In this document: one piece after another, positions 35,401 to 44,063 of the stretch
Layout of the letters: the number at the start of each line of letters is the position of its first letter
Numbering within the stretch: position 1 is the stretch's first letter
DNA from: a virus
Virus record (IMG/VR): IMGVR_UViG_3300030329_006012
Location: 1 to 64,000 of that record
DNA length: 64,000 nucleotides
Reading direction: 5' to 3' (one strand)
Position numbers and translations under genes: made by a program
Notes under the pieces: generated by a model
Seen by the model: the letters and a program-made list of their open reading frames with translations, nothing else
Database searches by the model: none
Told to the model about the DNA's origin: nothing

Positions 35401-38400
35401 CGAACTATTCGCCGATGATTTCTAGAGACAATACCTCTGGAATTGCTTACGATAATACCAGTGGCAGCTATTGTTTTATCTTTGGCGGACAGCAGAATGC
35501 CAAAACAGAGACAAGATACATCTCTCTAAAACAGCCCGTGATCGGCGCGTTTACAGCCTCCTTCAAGGCAGTGTCTCACCCATACTCACCACTCAACCTT
35601 ACACCATCTACACTCGGCGTAGACAGCCGACTTGTGGTTGTAGAGAAAGATGCCGTCGTTAGACCAACTTCAGATATACGGAGAACCACATACTGTGCGA
35701 ATAAAGATTCGGGCTGGACAGCAGATCTCACCGGCCCAGGCTGGACATCTTTTTCGTATGAGAATTATTATTATTCACCCACCAATATTATAATCATGCA
35801 GCCCTCCCCTCAATTTGTGGACTACTCTGAGGCAACAGTCGCCCTAAAGGATCTGGAAATCTCATATACTCCAGCCACAGACCTTATTGCCTCAGACGCC
35901 TTTGCCCCAATGGGAACATCAGGAGATAAATCCTTTTATGCCTCTGGAACCTTCGATGAAAACATTGGAGAATTGAATTCAGATACCGATATAACAACTC
36001 CATATAAAAAGGTACAGACCTCCATTGCTTACAGTGAAGAGGTCAATAACGTTATAAACCACATTTTCCCTGGCCAAGAGTTGCCATCTACAAACTCAAT
36101 CACCGAAGCTGATTTGGCCGGAGAGCAAATTTCTTTTGGATACACAGAAAGACTAACAGAGGAAATCTCTGGCCTTACACCTGCATATTCTTCGTATGAA
36201 GACTACGCGGAAAACGAAAAGCATGCCATAAAAGAGGCATCAATCCTGCCAGAATTTAGAATCTCTGAGCAAATGCCCTTCTATGTTGAGCAGAATGGCG
36301 GAAATTTTCGAAAAGAAAATAAGAAATTTTTAACTCTGCTCGGAGCAGAATACAGCGCCTCTGCAGATAGTGCAGCTTCGGTCGCATTTGACCCAGACTT
36401 TGCCCAAGCTCATTTGTTGTCAGAGGGTGTCCCAAATTTAAAGAAGATTAGGGAAGACCACATCGGCCACTCAAAGCCTCGAAGAATATCACTTACAGCG
36501 AAGGGAGTCAAAAAACTTCTCCCATACAACGGATTTTACCCTGACACTAGAACTGTCCAACTCGCTAACACCTTGAGCTCCTCGCTCGCCGCTGGTATTA
36601 AGTCTTATGTTTATGATTCCCTCACAGCCGCCGACTCTCTAGAGACGGAACGAAATGATGCAACCGGCTGGTTTGGGTTTCTGAAGACAATGATGTCGCC
36701 TGGCATTCTGCACAATAGTTTGAAGGGAGGCATCGCTGTCGACTATCCAGTTTTTGGTTCTCCCGTCAACGTTGAGGGAAGAAAGCACGACTCCGCGTTT
36801 GGAGATGTAAAGCTACTGGATGCCCCAGATACAAGAATCTCATTTGATTCTCTCTACAACTTGAAAAAGAATCTCCCCGTCGACACACCCATTTACACTC
36901 TAGCGACTTCGGATAAACTGCAGGATAAAAAGGACACCTATCCTTTTTATTTTAAATGGGACGGCACCAAGAAGCCATCGTTCGAGCTTGGCATGCATAA
37001 TTTTTTGGCAGAGAGTGTAAAATTCTTTCTTAAGGGTTCCGAACTAAACTCCTTCTTATCTTCCCCTACTTCTGATTTTGGAGCAGTGGTGCCGTATAAA
37101 AAATATTATATGGATGTTGTCTTAGACGACGCAACGCAAAGAAACAAATTCCTGAACGTCAAAGGTCAAGCAAATCAGTTTGCTAATTTTCTTTCTACGA
37201 CACCGAAAGACGATCAGTTGCCCTTTTCGACCTTCTATGGTCATGCAACCGATATCTGCCCCGATGGTTACGGCGGATATTATGCAATGGTGGGGGCGCC
37301 CTGGTATTATTCATTCCCAATCGCCCCCCCCGACCTTTGGGGCATGGCAATATTGTACCATGTTGATTCGTCGAACCAGAGAACAGAGGTATGGAGATCG
37401 ACTGCAGCCGATGCCAACAATAGCGAATCTTGGCTAGGAACTTCGGTGGCTGTAATTTCAGGATCAGATGGTGTTTTCTTCGGCGCCGGCGCAACACGAT
37501 ATAATGATGGCACTTACACCAACGGCTATGCAAAGTTTTGGAAATATGATGGAAACACGGTTTCGGCAATTTCTCCGGGCGGCTTCGGATTACCGTGGAC
37601 CACCGTACAAAATGCCACAAAGTTTGGCGTTGCAATGAAGGGCTATTATGACGAGACAGTAAATATTCCATATTTTGCTGTAGCGGACTTGGGGACGTCT
37701 GTAGGCGGAACGGACGCTTCAGGATTAAACCTTTTCGCCATCGATGATCCCGGCGGGACACCAGAAGTGCACTGGAAGATGTGGCAGAACTTTGATTACA
37801 CGGAAAACAATATTTCGGTTGAACTCAATTATGGCATGACTGATCTTGCGATTCAGAAAGTAGAGTTTTCATCAAGTCCTTCCGACAATCGCCTCATTAT
37901 TTTACATTCAGCCACCGCATACAGGGACAATGCTACTCACCCTAATTACAGTGGTTCGGTACAGGCTGTCTTGTGGGACGAGACCACCAGTGCCGGCACC
38001 GCCCTTGGGCCCTACGTAGATCCGATAGGTCCAATCGTGTCTGGCCCAATGTTTGGTTCTAATGTCTCCGTTGTAGAGACATATAACAACGGTTCAACCG
38101 CCAAGGGAATCGTTTCGGTAAGTCGTGGCAGCGATTCAAGTTTATTTAATAGTACAGGCTCACAAGCTCTTTTCTGTGTAGATTTTGCTCCGGCAAACTT
38201 TAGCCTCGACCCAGCCGATGCGGATACGCGGATGATGAATGTGGCAGCCTTCCCTCAATACACCAACCCCTATGGTTATGGCGGCACCCTGTGGGGAGTC
38301 TCAGCTGACTTGCAAAAAGATCCAGACAATGGTGACATTATATTGGTTTCAGGAGATCCCTATTATTACTCTACTGGTAGTTGGGGCGGATATAATCTCG

Positions 38401-40022
38401 CCGGCGCCGTAGAACTACAGAGGTTCCCTGTTAAGTTTTTCGACGAAGACGGTGTTCCTTACTACTTTCCTACTGGCTCACTTGCTGACCTGACTACGTT
38501 GCAGGACTTTATGGATGTCTCTACTCAAAACCCGAAACTCGGCTATCCAGTGGCGACTACAATGATCGACGATAAACTTCATGTCCACGCAGGCGCTGTA
38601 CAGTACAGTGGCTCACTGTCTGCCGGCGGCATGGCCTGCGTTTTATATGAGGAGAGCAGAGAGCAAGACTACAGGCAAGATGGGAAGCTATTTGGATTTC
38701 CATTGGACGGATATTATGATCCGGCCTACTGCACATATACACCCCCTGGTTTTTATGGTGAGTCCATTGCGAGACTGTCTTTTTCTTCCGCCACCGGTGG
38801 TGATGTTGACTTAGAAGAGATTTTAGAAAACATGCAGGTCGAGCACCTGCATACGCTGGCCGGGAACAGGATACAGACTATCACAGGTTCACACCCAGTT
38901 TATACAACGACTCAAGACGAAGCTCAAACAACGGTGTCATCCTCTGTGGATCTTTTTGGCAAAGTCACAAATCCAGGCATGGAATTTTCCGTATCAGAAG
39001 ATGGCGCCCTAACCCGCGCCGACCGAGCAACTCCAGCAACAGCCGGATCGGCAAGGTGGGCGATCTCAACGAAGTTTGAATGCCCAGTAGTAAACGTATC
39101 TTCCAGCTTGTATCGCGAGAACTATTCGACCTTTAACAATCAGATCTCCTCCTCCGTCGCGCTGTCCTCCAGTACAGTTTCCTATGATCCACCTCAAAGT
39201 ACGTGGACGAGCTATACCGAAAATCCACCCACCGAGAACTACACTTTCTCTTTAAGGGATTCTTTTGACTTATCTACTGTATCTTCCAACACAGGATCTT
39301 TAATCGACTTGTGTGGTTTCACGCCCGGCGACAAGCAGGTGGGCTCACTCGCAGACCAGAAGACAATCAGCGAAGCAATTATGGTAATCCCCTATACTAG
39401 CCGGCCAATTCGAAACAAAACGATAAAGCTTGAAGATGGCATGTATTTTTTCAAAGTCGGAAAGAGAGAGCTAAAGCGCCAAAGGAAATCTATGGAAGAC
39501 AACGGATACGCTATCAGCGAAGAAGTTCCAGTCACATCCATATCTGAAGCAATCGACGCTATGAAGAATTATGTTATACCGCCTCAATACAACTTTGTAA
39601 AGTATGACGACCTCTCTCCCTTTGTTGCATATTTTCTGAAGTTTGAACACTCTCTTAATCAGGATGATTTGAAGAAGGTTTGGCAGGGAATCTCGCCATC
39701 AATTGCCGTAACTCCAGAGACCGACGAGGTAGACATCTCTCACGACATCGATAAACACAACTTTTTTTACGACATCAATATCCCAAATGATATTAAGTTT
39801 ATGATATTTAAAGTAAAGCAAAAGGCAGAATGGAATTACTACAACGTAACTACAGACTCCACGGACGATGATCGTTTCAGGTTCGATTTCCAAGGCAACG
39901 GACAGGTAGAAGTTGTGCCAGACTATAGTTATAATTGGCCTTATGATTACTTCTCCCTCGTGGAGAGGGCCAAGGTTAGCGTTAACTTTACGCTCAAGAA
40001 GGATGAGGAAGACACAGAATGA
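32463..40022 (+). CDS. giant mosaic tail adhesin (2519 aa)
   Basis: A 2519-aa protein with several extracellular-type modules. Near residues 88-113 is a Cys phrase, CDDPTASNYNPCATMNDGSC, of a type often seen in Bacteroidota and marine virus surface proteins. Residues about 330-585 form a YWTD (LDL-receptor class B) propeller: KIYWTDYTAGTISRSN, KLYWAEYSGGNINRTD, KVYWSSQAG, QIYWTDKINGEISRAN and ILYWASNDDQTLKR. Residues about 650-745 look like an Ig-type (He_PIG) domain. Residues about 1580-2000 resemble FG-GAP propeller blades (GTSVAVISGSDGVFFGAGA, FGSNVSVVETY). The C-terminus becomes charged. I infer host-receptor binding. It is translationally coupled to the next gene. Confidence 0.72.
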   Translation: MSNPGNKSTKRAPFTMFSSSAEGGYLTEFHENFKEGVQIANMHTDTYGDFRNPPMQGPFTEQFVGGAFFRHQPLTNDDNGFECPPGEIPGCDDPTASNYNPCATMNDGSCLYGPISFSTDAERLEGFNIDAAAGSLTISRPQRGFLYRDAFAKRPVNIRNIKKRSPGNYSQEYEVIQIAGRTLNPRHYAEYPEQYTTDYPLHMGTEGRVLNTLNAAGQPATGTLPDYTLPDNTGSLNEFIFVNKFSAPGDRYTMSRGFLNPKGEELSGYNASPFRNLNVKKELSADLATHTPKATDIPPASGTLYHTTNRNTRYYKQVSDAVASSVTPAGNCHQIAIDTATQKIYWTDYTAGTISRSNVDGAAVEELVSGISGPYGISLDTSAGKLYWAEYSGGNINRTDIEIPAGETPATRTIDNIVTGQAVIYAIMVAPHLQKVYWSSQAGLEIRAKNSDGSGDVTAITDSERTEGMQYDPVTDRIFFTKQDYPSVSGNIFSTLADGSGRIEILNFPTSIPAGLSVDGNLGQIYWTDKINGEISRANLDGSGLEELLDANNDPRGTALDINRGILYWASNDDQTLKRITLPYRPVYDDGYVTHAIPQSSLQYSWIKDSATTTRAEFQGFATGSDITFYPSTYDFMSMGTIRVSDLGPTQAVVGEYFSYTFDGFTLSGGATSWAPPDVTFTDGEQPSWMFYSYELSPASVTIWGTPPTPAFIRDIPMIVQFTDDMGGSDAKSETIEVIASHPYTTVPGLVPHVMNDVYIDEAAAVQDFDFTGSVYTYNSWKEIRGGELALSRYYRNHNILPVANMTDKVKQYIEPPVVANNQPLDYILAIDNTGTPYNIRSAYGSKLQRYSNTEINKLANVTISDAGTEYSKIKPLYLERSTSDTNNPVKAFYSLTYGQAVYPQSKNAFMKKVRIRGKYTEVPGTGENGYDRLYGTQRTFYSATEQRSEGALNSQGCAPTEFSTQEVYAEDFGPGTEWANYSPMISRDNTSGIAYDNTSGSYCFIFGGQQNAKTETRYISLKQPVIGAFTASFKAVSHPYSPLNLTPSTLGVDSRLVVVEKDAVVRPTSDIRRTTYCANKDSGWTADLTGPGWTSFSYENYYYSPTNIIIMQPSPQFVDYSEATVALKDLEISYTPATDLIASDAFAPMGTSGDKSFYASGTFDENIGELNSDTDITTPYKKVQTSIAYSEEVNNVINHIFPGQELPSTNSITEADLAGEQISFGYTERLTEEISGLTPAYSSYEDYAENEKHAIKEASILPEFRISEQMPFYVEQNGGNFRKENKKFLTLLGAEYSASADSAASVAFDPDFAQAHLLSEGVPNLKKIREDHIGHSKPRRISLTAKGVKKLLPYNGFYPDTRTVQLANTLSSSLAAGIKSYVYDSLTAADSLETERNDATGWFGFLKTMMSPGILHNSLKGGIAVDYPVFGSPVNVEGRKHDSAFGDVKLLDAPDTRISFDSLYNLKKNLPVDTPIYTLATSDKLQDKKDTYPFYFKWDGTKKPSFELGMHNFLAESVKFFLKGSELNSFLSSPTSDFGAVVPYKKYYMDVVLDDATQRNKFLNVKGQANQFANFLSTTPKDDQLPFSTFYGHATDICPDGYGGYYAMVGAPWYYSFPIAPPDLWGMAILYHVDSSNQRTEVWRSTAADANNSESWLGTSVAVISGSDGVFFGAGATRYNDGTYTNGYAKFWKYDGNTVSAISPGGFGLPWTTVQNATKFGVAMKGYYDETVNIPYFAVADLGTSVGGTDASGLNLFAIDDPGGTPEVHWKMWQNFDYTENNISVELNYGMTDLAIQKVEFSSSPSDNRLIILHSATAYRDNATHPNYSGSVQAVLWDETTSAGTALGPYVDPIGPIVSGPMFGSNVSVVETYNNGSTAKGIVSVSRGSDSSLFNSTGSQALFCVDFAPANFSLDPADADTRMMNVAAFPQYTNPYGYGGTLWGVSADLQKDPDNGDIILVSGDPYYYSTGSWGGYNLAGAVELQRFPVKFFDEDGVPYYFPTGSLADLTTLQDFMDVSTQNPKLGYPVATTMIDDKLHVHAGAVQYSGSLSAGGMACVLYEESREQDYRQDGKLFGFPLDGYYDPAYCTYTPPGFYGESIARLSFSSATGGDVDLEEILENMQVEHLHTLAGNRIQTITGSHPVYTTTQDEAQTTVSSSVDLFGKVTNPGMEFSVSEDGALTRADRATPATAGSARWAISTKFECPVVNVSSSLYRENYSTFNNQISSSVALSSSTVSYDPPQSTWTSYTENPPTENYTFSLRDSFDLSTVSSNTGSLIDLCGFTPGDKQVGSLADQKTISEAIMVIPYTSRPIRNKTIKLEDGMYFFKVGKRELKRQRKSMEDNGYAISEEVPVTSISEAIDAMKNYVIPPQYNFVKYDDLSPFVAYFLKFEHSLNQDDLKKVWQGISPSIAVTPETDEVDISHDIDKHNFFYDINIPNDIKFMIFKVKQKAEWNYYNVTTDSTDDDRFRFDFQGNGQVEVVPDYSYNWPYDYFSLVERAKVSVNFTLKKDEEDTE

Positions 40023-41101
40023 CCTTTTATAACAAAAAAGAGGAAGTTATCGAGGTAGAACTGACGTCATTTGGCAAGACCATGCTGGCTAAGGGGAAGC
40101 TGAAGCCGTCATATTATGCATTCTTTGATGAGGATATTATATATGATCCTGAGTATGGGGCATCTTCATCCGAGACAGCAGACGAAAGAATTCGAAATCA
40201 AACCCCTCGAAGCAGAGTACAATACAACTACTCTAGCGTCGAGGATGTAAAGTCAATGAGGGAAGAAATAATCCCCACCACCGACGGAGAGTCAGTAAGG
40301 CAAGTGCTGGTTCAGGAACAACGACGCCGAAACGTCTTTCCACCAATTGGCACATCTGCCAACAGCACCGCTTATCATCCTTCTTGGAAGGCGTATATGT
40401 TGCAAGGAGAGCTGGATTCTTCCTCTCCTGACATCACTATGGACGATTCTACAATAAACATCCCTCAGATGGAGTTGGCCACAAGAACTTTCACTTCTAA
40501 GGCAATTAGGGGCTCCGATTTCAACTCATCTTTGTACGGATACACTTTTCCCGATGGGAGCAGCGTCACATTAAAAGAGGACGAAAACTCCGAGTTTCTC
40601 CTGTTCTTACTGGAGGAAAATGCCTCTTCTGATTCCGAGAATTTTTCAATTGAATTTTATGAAGTTGAGGAGCAGAGTGGCAAAGAGTTTTTAACTCCAC
40701 TTTCCTTTCCTAAAAAATTTGAGAAAGACAGAATTGTTGACGGCATAATGTTGGACAATGAATATATACCTGAACTCGACCCATCGGAAGATCCTACACT
40801 TGTTGGCTATTATTTCGATGTCGAGGTTGATTCTGAAATTGATCCCGCCATTTTGACCAAAGCCATGCAGTCTGGCCGGTTTGCCGATATCCGAGATTTG
40901 GAGTCATTTGCAAACAGTGCCAGATTTAAAGATGGCGATCTAGAAAGACTTACAGCAGGAAACTCAGCAACTGACATTTATGGACTTAGCCTTTCTGATA
41001 TCGCAGGAATGAATGAAGAGGCACTAAGAAGCGCGGAAGAGAGAGCTCAGTCACAAGAGAATCTCTACGACGAAGAGGATAACACCAATGGCTGCGATTG
41101 A
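40019..41101 (+). CDS. conserved T4-like structural protein
   Basis: A 360-aa protein, start overlapping the adhesin stop (ATGA). The N-terminus MTFYNKKEEVIEVELTSFGK followed by KLKPSYYAFFDEDIIYD is a conserved opening that I recall from structural proteins of marine T4-like myoviruses. The rest is acidic and beta-rich, with SIEFYEVEEQSGKEFLTPLSFP. It may be a neck, tail or fiber-attachment protein. It overlaps the next gene by 14 bases. No enzyme motif is seen. Confidence 0.62.
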   Translation: MTFYNKKEEVIEVELTSFGKTMLAKGKLKPSYYAFFDEDIIYDPEYGASSSETADERIRNQTPRSRVQYNYSSVEDVKSMREEIIPTTDGESVRQVLVQEQRRRNVFPPIGTSANSTAYHPSWKAYMLQGELDSSSPDITMDDSTINIPQMELATRTFTSKAIRGSDFNSSLYGYTFPDGSSVTLKEDENSEFLLFLLEENASSDSENFSIEFYEVEEQSGKEFLTPLSFPKKFEKDRIVDGIMLDNEYIPELDPSEDPTLVGYYFDVEVDSEIDPAILTKAMQSGRFADIRDLESFANSARFKDGDLERLTAGNSATDIYGLSLSDIAGMNEEALRSAEERAQSQENLYDEEDNTNGCD

Positions 41102-44063
41102 TCTTATAGGAAGAACAGTTCCAAATGTTATATTGGATACAGTTATTTTAAGGAGCGAAACCGGCTCCGATCCTACTGCCCTGAGAAAAATAGAGCTTAG
41201 GATGCATATTCCAGAATATATCTATGAAGACGGCACAGGGACTTGGTATACAAATGGAGATTACAAGACCAAGTTGAAAATAAGAATTCGAGTTGAGACA
41301 GAAAACGGCTCGGAAGAAATAACAAAGTCGTTTGAACAGATGTCTGGGCTGGATATTACGCTGTTACAGTCCGAGCAGAAATTTAAAAACATATACTTTT
41401 CCGAAGAAATCGTTGCCGCCGAGCTACCTGGTTTATTGACGGCCACCAGTCCGGAGATGTTGAAGGTGTCCGTGGAAACCATCATTCCCGCCTACAACTT
41501 ATCCCCTCCGATTAACTTTGGGAATATCGGGTTCACGGAGCTCAAGGGAAAAACCTCTTCTGTAGATGTTATCGCCAACGGAAACGTCTTGTCGAGAACA
41601 GTTGGCTACTTCTTGGAAGGAACATTTTACAACGGCCCAAAGACACAACTTACAAACGGAAGGTGGGTTACTGGAGACGCCCAGAATGAGGCATCGCAGT
41701 TTCTAATAGAAAGAGAAGTTCCAAATATAAAAGTCATGGATCTCAGAGATACTGGTCTGTATCAAGATGTCCGTTACGGCAGATGGGATTCCGGCGTAGA
41801 TATCACTAAAAAAGGAGCCTACTTTTCTCCGATGAGTACAACCAGGGACACCAATGGAGTTGCAAGGTTTTTGTTTACCCTTGATTATAAGAGAGCATAT
41901 GCAGAGAATTCTCTCTGGGACTTCATGTTCGAGAGACTTTCGGAAAACCTTCAAGACCGTGTGCTGCTGTGGTCTTCCTTGAGAAAGTTGGCCTTGAAAA
42001 GAGTGCGCGTTGGTGCAGCATTCGTAAATGATGTTCCTCAAACCATTGTTTCGAGTGGCGAGTTGTCGGGAGACAGATTTGTAGATTACTCAGACTCCAC
42101 TGCCTCGATCAAGGAAGAGGAATTTAATTTTCAGAAGGGGACTTTATTTTTAAGATCTTTTTCTGGAGCCGATAAATCCTTTAAAGACATTTCGTTTGGA
42201 GAGTATGCATATATTGCAGAAGCAGAAATTAGAGACGGGATGTATCAATTTGTGAGTTTCCAACTTGAAGACCTCAAAAAATCATACCAGCTTTTAAGAC
42301 AATATATAAATAGGATGCAACAGGCCGGCCACATGACGTCGGATCAGCGACCAACAGCAGCATTTAACAATAAAATAAATGCAGAAACAGATTTTTTAAA
42401 CAGACCCTATATAAGAGCCCTTGTTTCAATGTCAGAAGGAATATATTTCTATGAAGGCAGAAGCGTGAGCGAAGAGGCAAAGATATTGAGAACACTTAGG
42501 GCAAAGTTGAGTCCGGTCACTTCCACACTTGGCACGTTGCTTGAGGTGCTTGGCGACATGGAATCAGTAATAACGATTACTCAAAAGAAGCTGGACGCTA
42601 TCAGCGACAAAGCCGCCACTGCCACTACACAGGGCGCCCCGTTTGGGAACATGGTATATTCCGTTGAAGAAACATTTACCAACCTCTTTGATGCAACGAA
42701 AAGTTTTAAAACCGGCCTAAGTTTCCTTTCCGCTACGGAGATACTGGAATCCTCCGACGCCACGGGCCTCAAGGTCGTATCTTCTGAAAAGTTCGAAAAG
42801 AGAGTCGAAGCCGAGGGGATTAACTTCTTTAATTCAAAGGAACCCACGTTTACCATACAGGGATCGCAAGATACCCTCTCTGAAACAGGTAGAACCACTT
42901 CGTTCACTTACTTAACACCAACATCCGCGAGAGTGGGAAATATCGTGTATGCGGTTGGCCCAACAACGGGCTTAACCTCGACAGAGGGCATCGATGTCAC
43001 ATCCCTTTCTCTTGGAGATTCTAAGGGAAAATATAAGACCGTGTTATCTGACTTAAGATATTCTAGAGTTACCGACAGCGGCGTCGGCGCAGAGCCACTT
43101 ACTATTACTCCGGTTTCCGATCCTGATTTCGAATCAATCGCACCCGAAGGTGAGCCAAATCCGAACAATTCCGCCGTTGACACAATTTACAGCTTCGGGT
43201 CTTCAATCGCTGCTGAAAGTTATAACAGCCCGTTTGAGTTCTTGAGGGTTGATAAGATCGAGGGAGACAGTGTTTTTATTACTGGCATTACGGGCCAAAT
43301 GGCAACCCTAACAAAAGAAAAATTCAGCCTGCTCCCAAATTACTTTAAATCAATATTGGCAAACTCTCAGGTATTTGGCAATAGTTATTCAAAAATTTAT
43401 GATAGTGCGTCCAATGGCGACGTCGATCCCTATAGCTTGATTATAGGCTCGGTTGCAAAGATCGAGGTTCTTACGGGGTACAAAAAAGAAAACATTGAGT
43501 ATGCCATGCATACAACCCGCCGACCAGAATACATGGTCCGAGAACCCATCTGGGAGCCTCTCACTTATGAGCTTTACAGAAGAAACTCAGGTACGAACCT
43601 TTTGTGCCGCCTGTCAAAGTATGATAACAATGCCATCGGTTTTCATAGGAGCAATGATGCCGCAATATACAACCACTACTTTGTGCTCGACGCACCAGTC
43701 GTCTCTACGATTTACGGAAACGACGGAAGCAATAATTTGCAACTAGATTTAAACGGAGCGAGATCAATCAATGATCTTGCAAATATATTCAGTAACTATG
43801 GGATTGATTATAATCCAGGTTCCGGTACCGGTGCTGACGATGATATTGATTTCGGCGCCGATGCTTGCGCTGCTCTATTGGATGAGCAGTTGGCAGAACA
43901 GATGAGTGGTGCAGACGTAACTGCAGCCATCGATGCCTTAAAGTTGCAGCCGATGAGAGAGGGCGACATCGCCCCATTTGCCGGCGTCCTTATTGATTCT
44001 GAGTCGGCCGAAGAAATAAGCGATGTACTTAGCGATATAGATTCTACAGGGGGAAGTGAGTAA
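41088..44063 (+). CDS. large tail structural protein, unknown (991 aa)
   Basis: A 991-aa protein from ATG 41088. I do not recognise a named domain. Residues 20-120 look like a beta-sandwich (ELRMHIPEYIYEDGTGTWYT). The middle region is mixed, with a helical QLEDLKKSYQLLRQYINRMQQAGHM segment near residue 400 and a DMESVITITQKKLDAI helix near 490. The C-terminal 150 residues are acidic. It is coupled to both neighbours and surely belongs to the virion. Confidence 0.55.
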   Translation: MAAIDLIGRTVPNVILDTVILRSETGSDPTALRKIELRMHIPEYIYEDGTGTWYTNGDYKTKLKIRIRVETENGSEEITKSFEQMSGLDITLLQSEQKFKNIYFSEEIVAAELPGLLTATSPEMLKVSVETIIPAYNLSPPINFGNIGFTELKGKTSSVDVIANGNVLSRTVGYFLEGTFYNGPKTQLTNGRWVTGDAQNEASQFLIEREVPNIKVMDLRDTGLYQDVRYGRWDSGVDITKKGAYFSPMSTTRDTNGVARFLFTLDYKRAYAENSLWDFMFERLSENLQDRVLLWSSLRKLALKRVRVGAAFVNDVPQTIVSSGELSGDRFVDYSDSTASIKEEEFNFQKGTLFLRSFSGADKSFKDISFGEYAYIAEAEIRDGMYQFVSFQLEDLKKSYQLLRQYINRMQQAGHMTSDQRPTAAFNNKINAETDFLNRPYIRALVSMSEGIYFYEGRSVSEEAKILRTLRAKLSPVTSTLGTLLEVLGDMESVITITQKKLDAISDKAATATTQGAPFGNMVYSVEETFTNLFDATKSFKTGLSFLSATEILESSDATGLKVVSSEKFEKRVEAEGINFFNSKEPTFTIQGSQDTLSETGRTTSFTYLTPTSARVGNIVYAVGPTTGLTSTEGIDVTSLSLGDSKGKYKTVLSDLRYSRVTDSGVGAEPLTITPVSDPDFESIAPEGEPNPNNSAVDTIYSFGSSIAAESYNSPFEFLRVDKIEGDSVFITGITGQMATLTKEKFSLLPNYFKSILANSQVFGNSYSKIYDSASNGDVDPYSLIIGSVAKIEVLTGYKKENIEYAMHTTRRPEYMVREPIWEPLTYELYRRNSGTNLLCRLSKYDNNAIGFHRSNDAAIYNHYFVLDAPVVSTIYGNDGSNNLQLDLNGARSINDLANIFSNYGIDYNPGSGTGADDDIDFGADACAALLDEQLAEQMSGADVTAAIDALKLQPMREGDIAPFAGVLIDSESAEEISDVLSDIDSTGGSE

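Noticed and set aside
37195-37761. 188-codon frame on the minus strand
   Set aside because: It lies wholly opposite the adhesin gene, has no ribosome site and reads as low-complexity, arginine- and histidine-rich sequence. It is a shadow of the + strand codon pattern.
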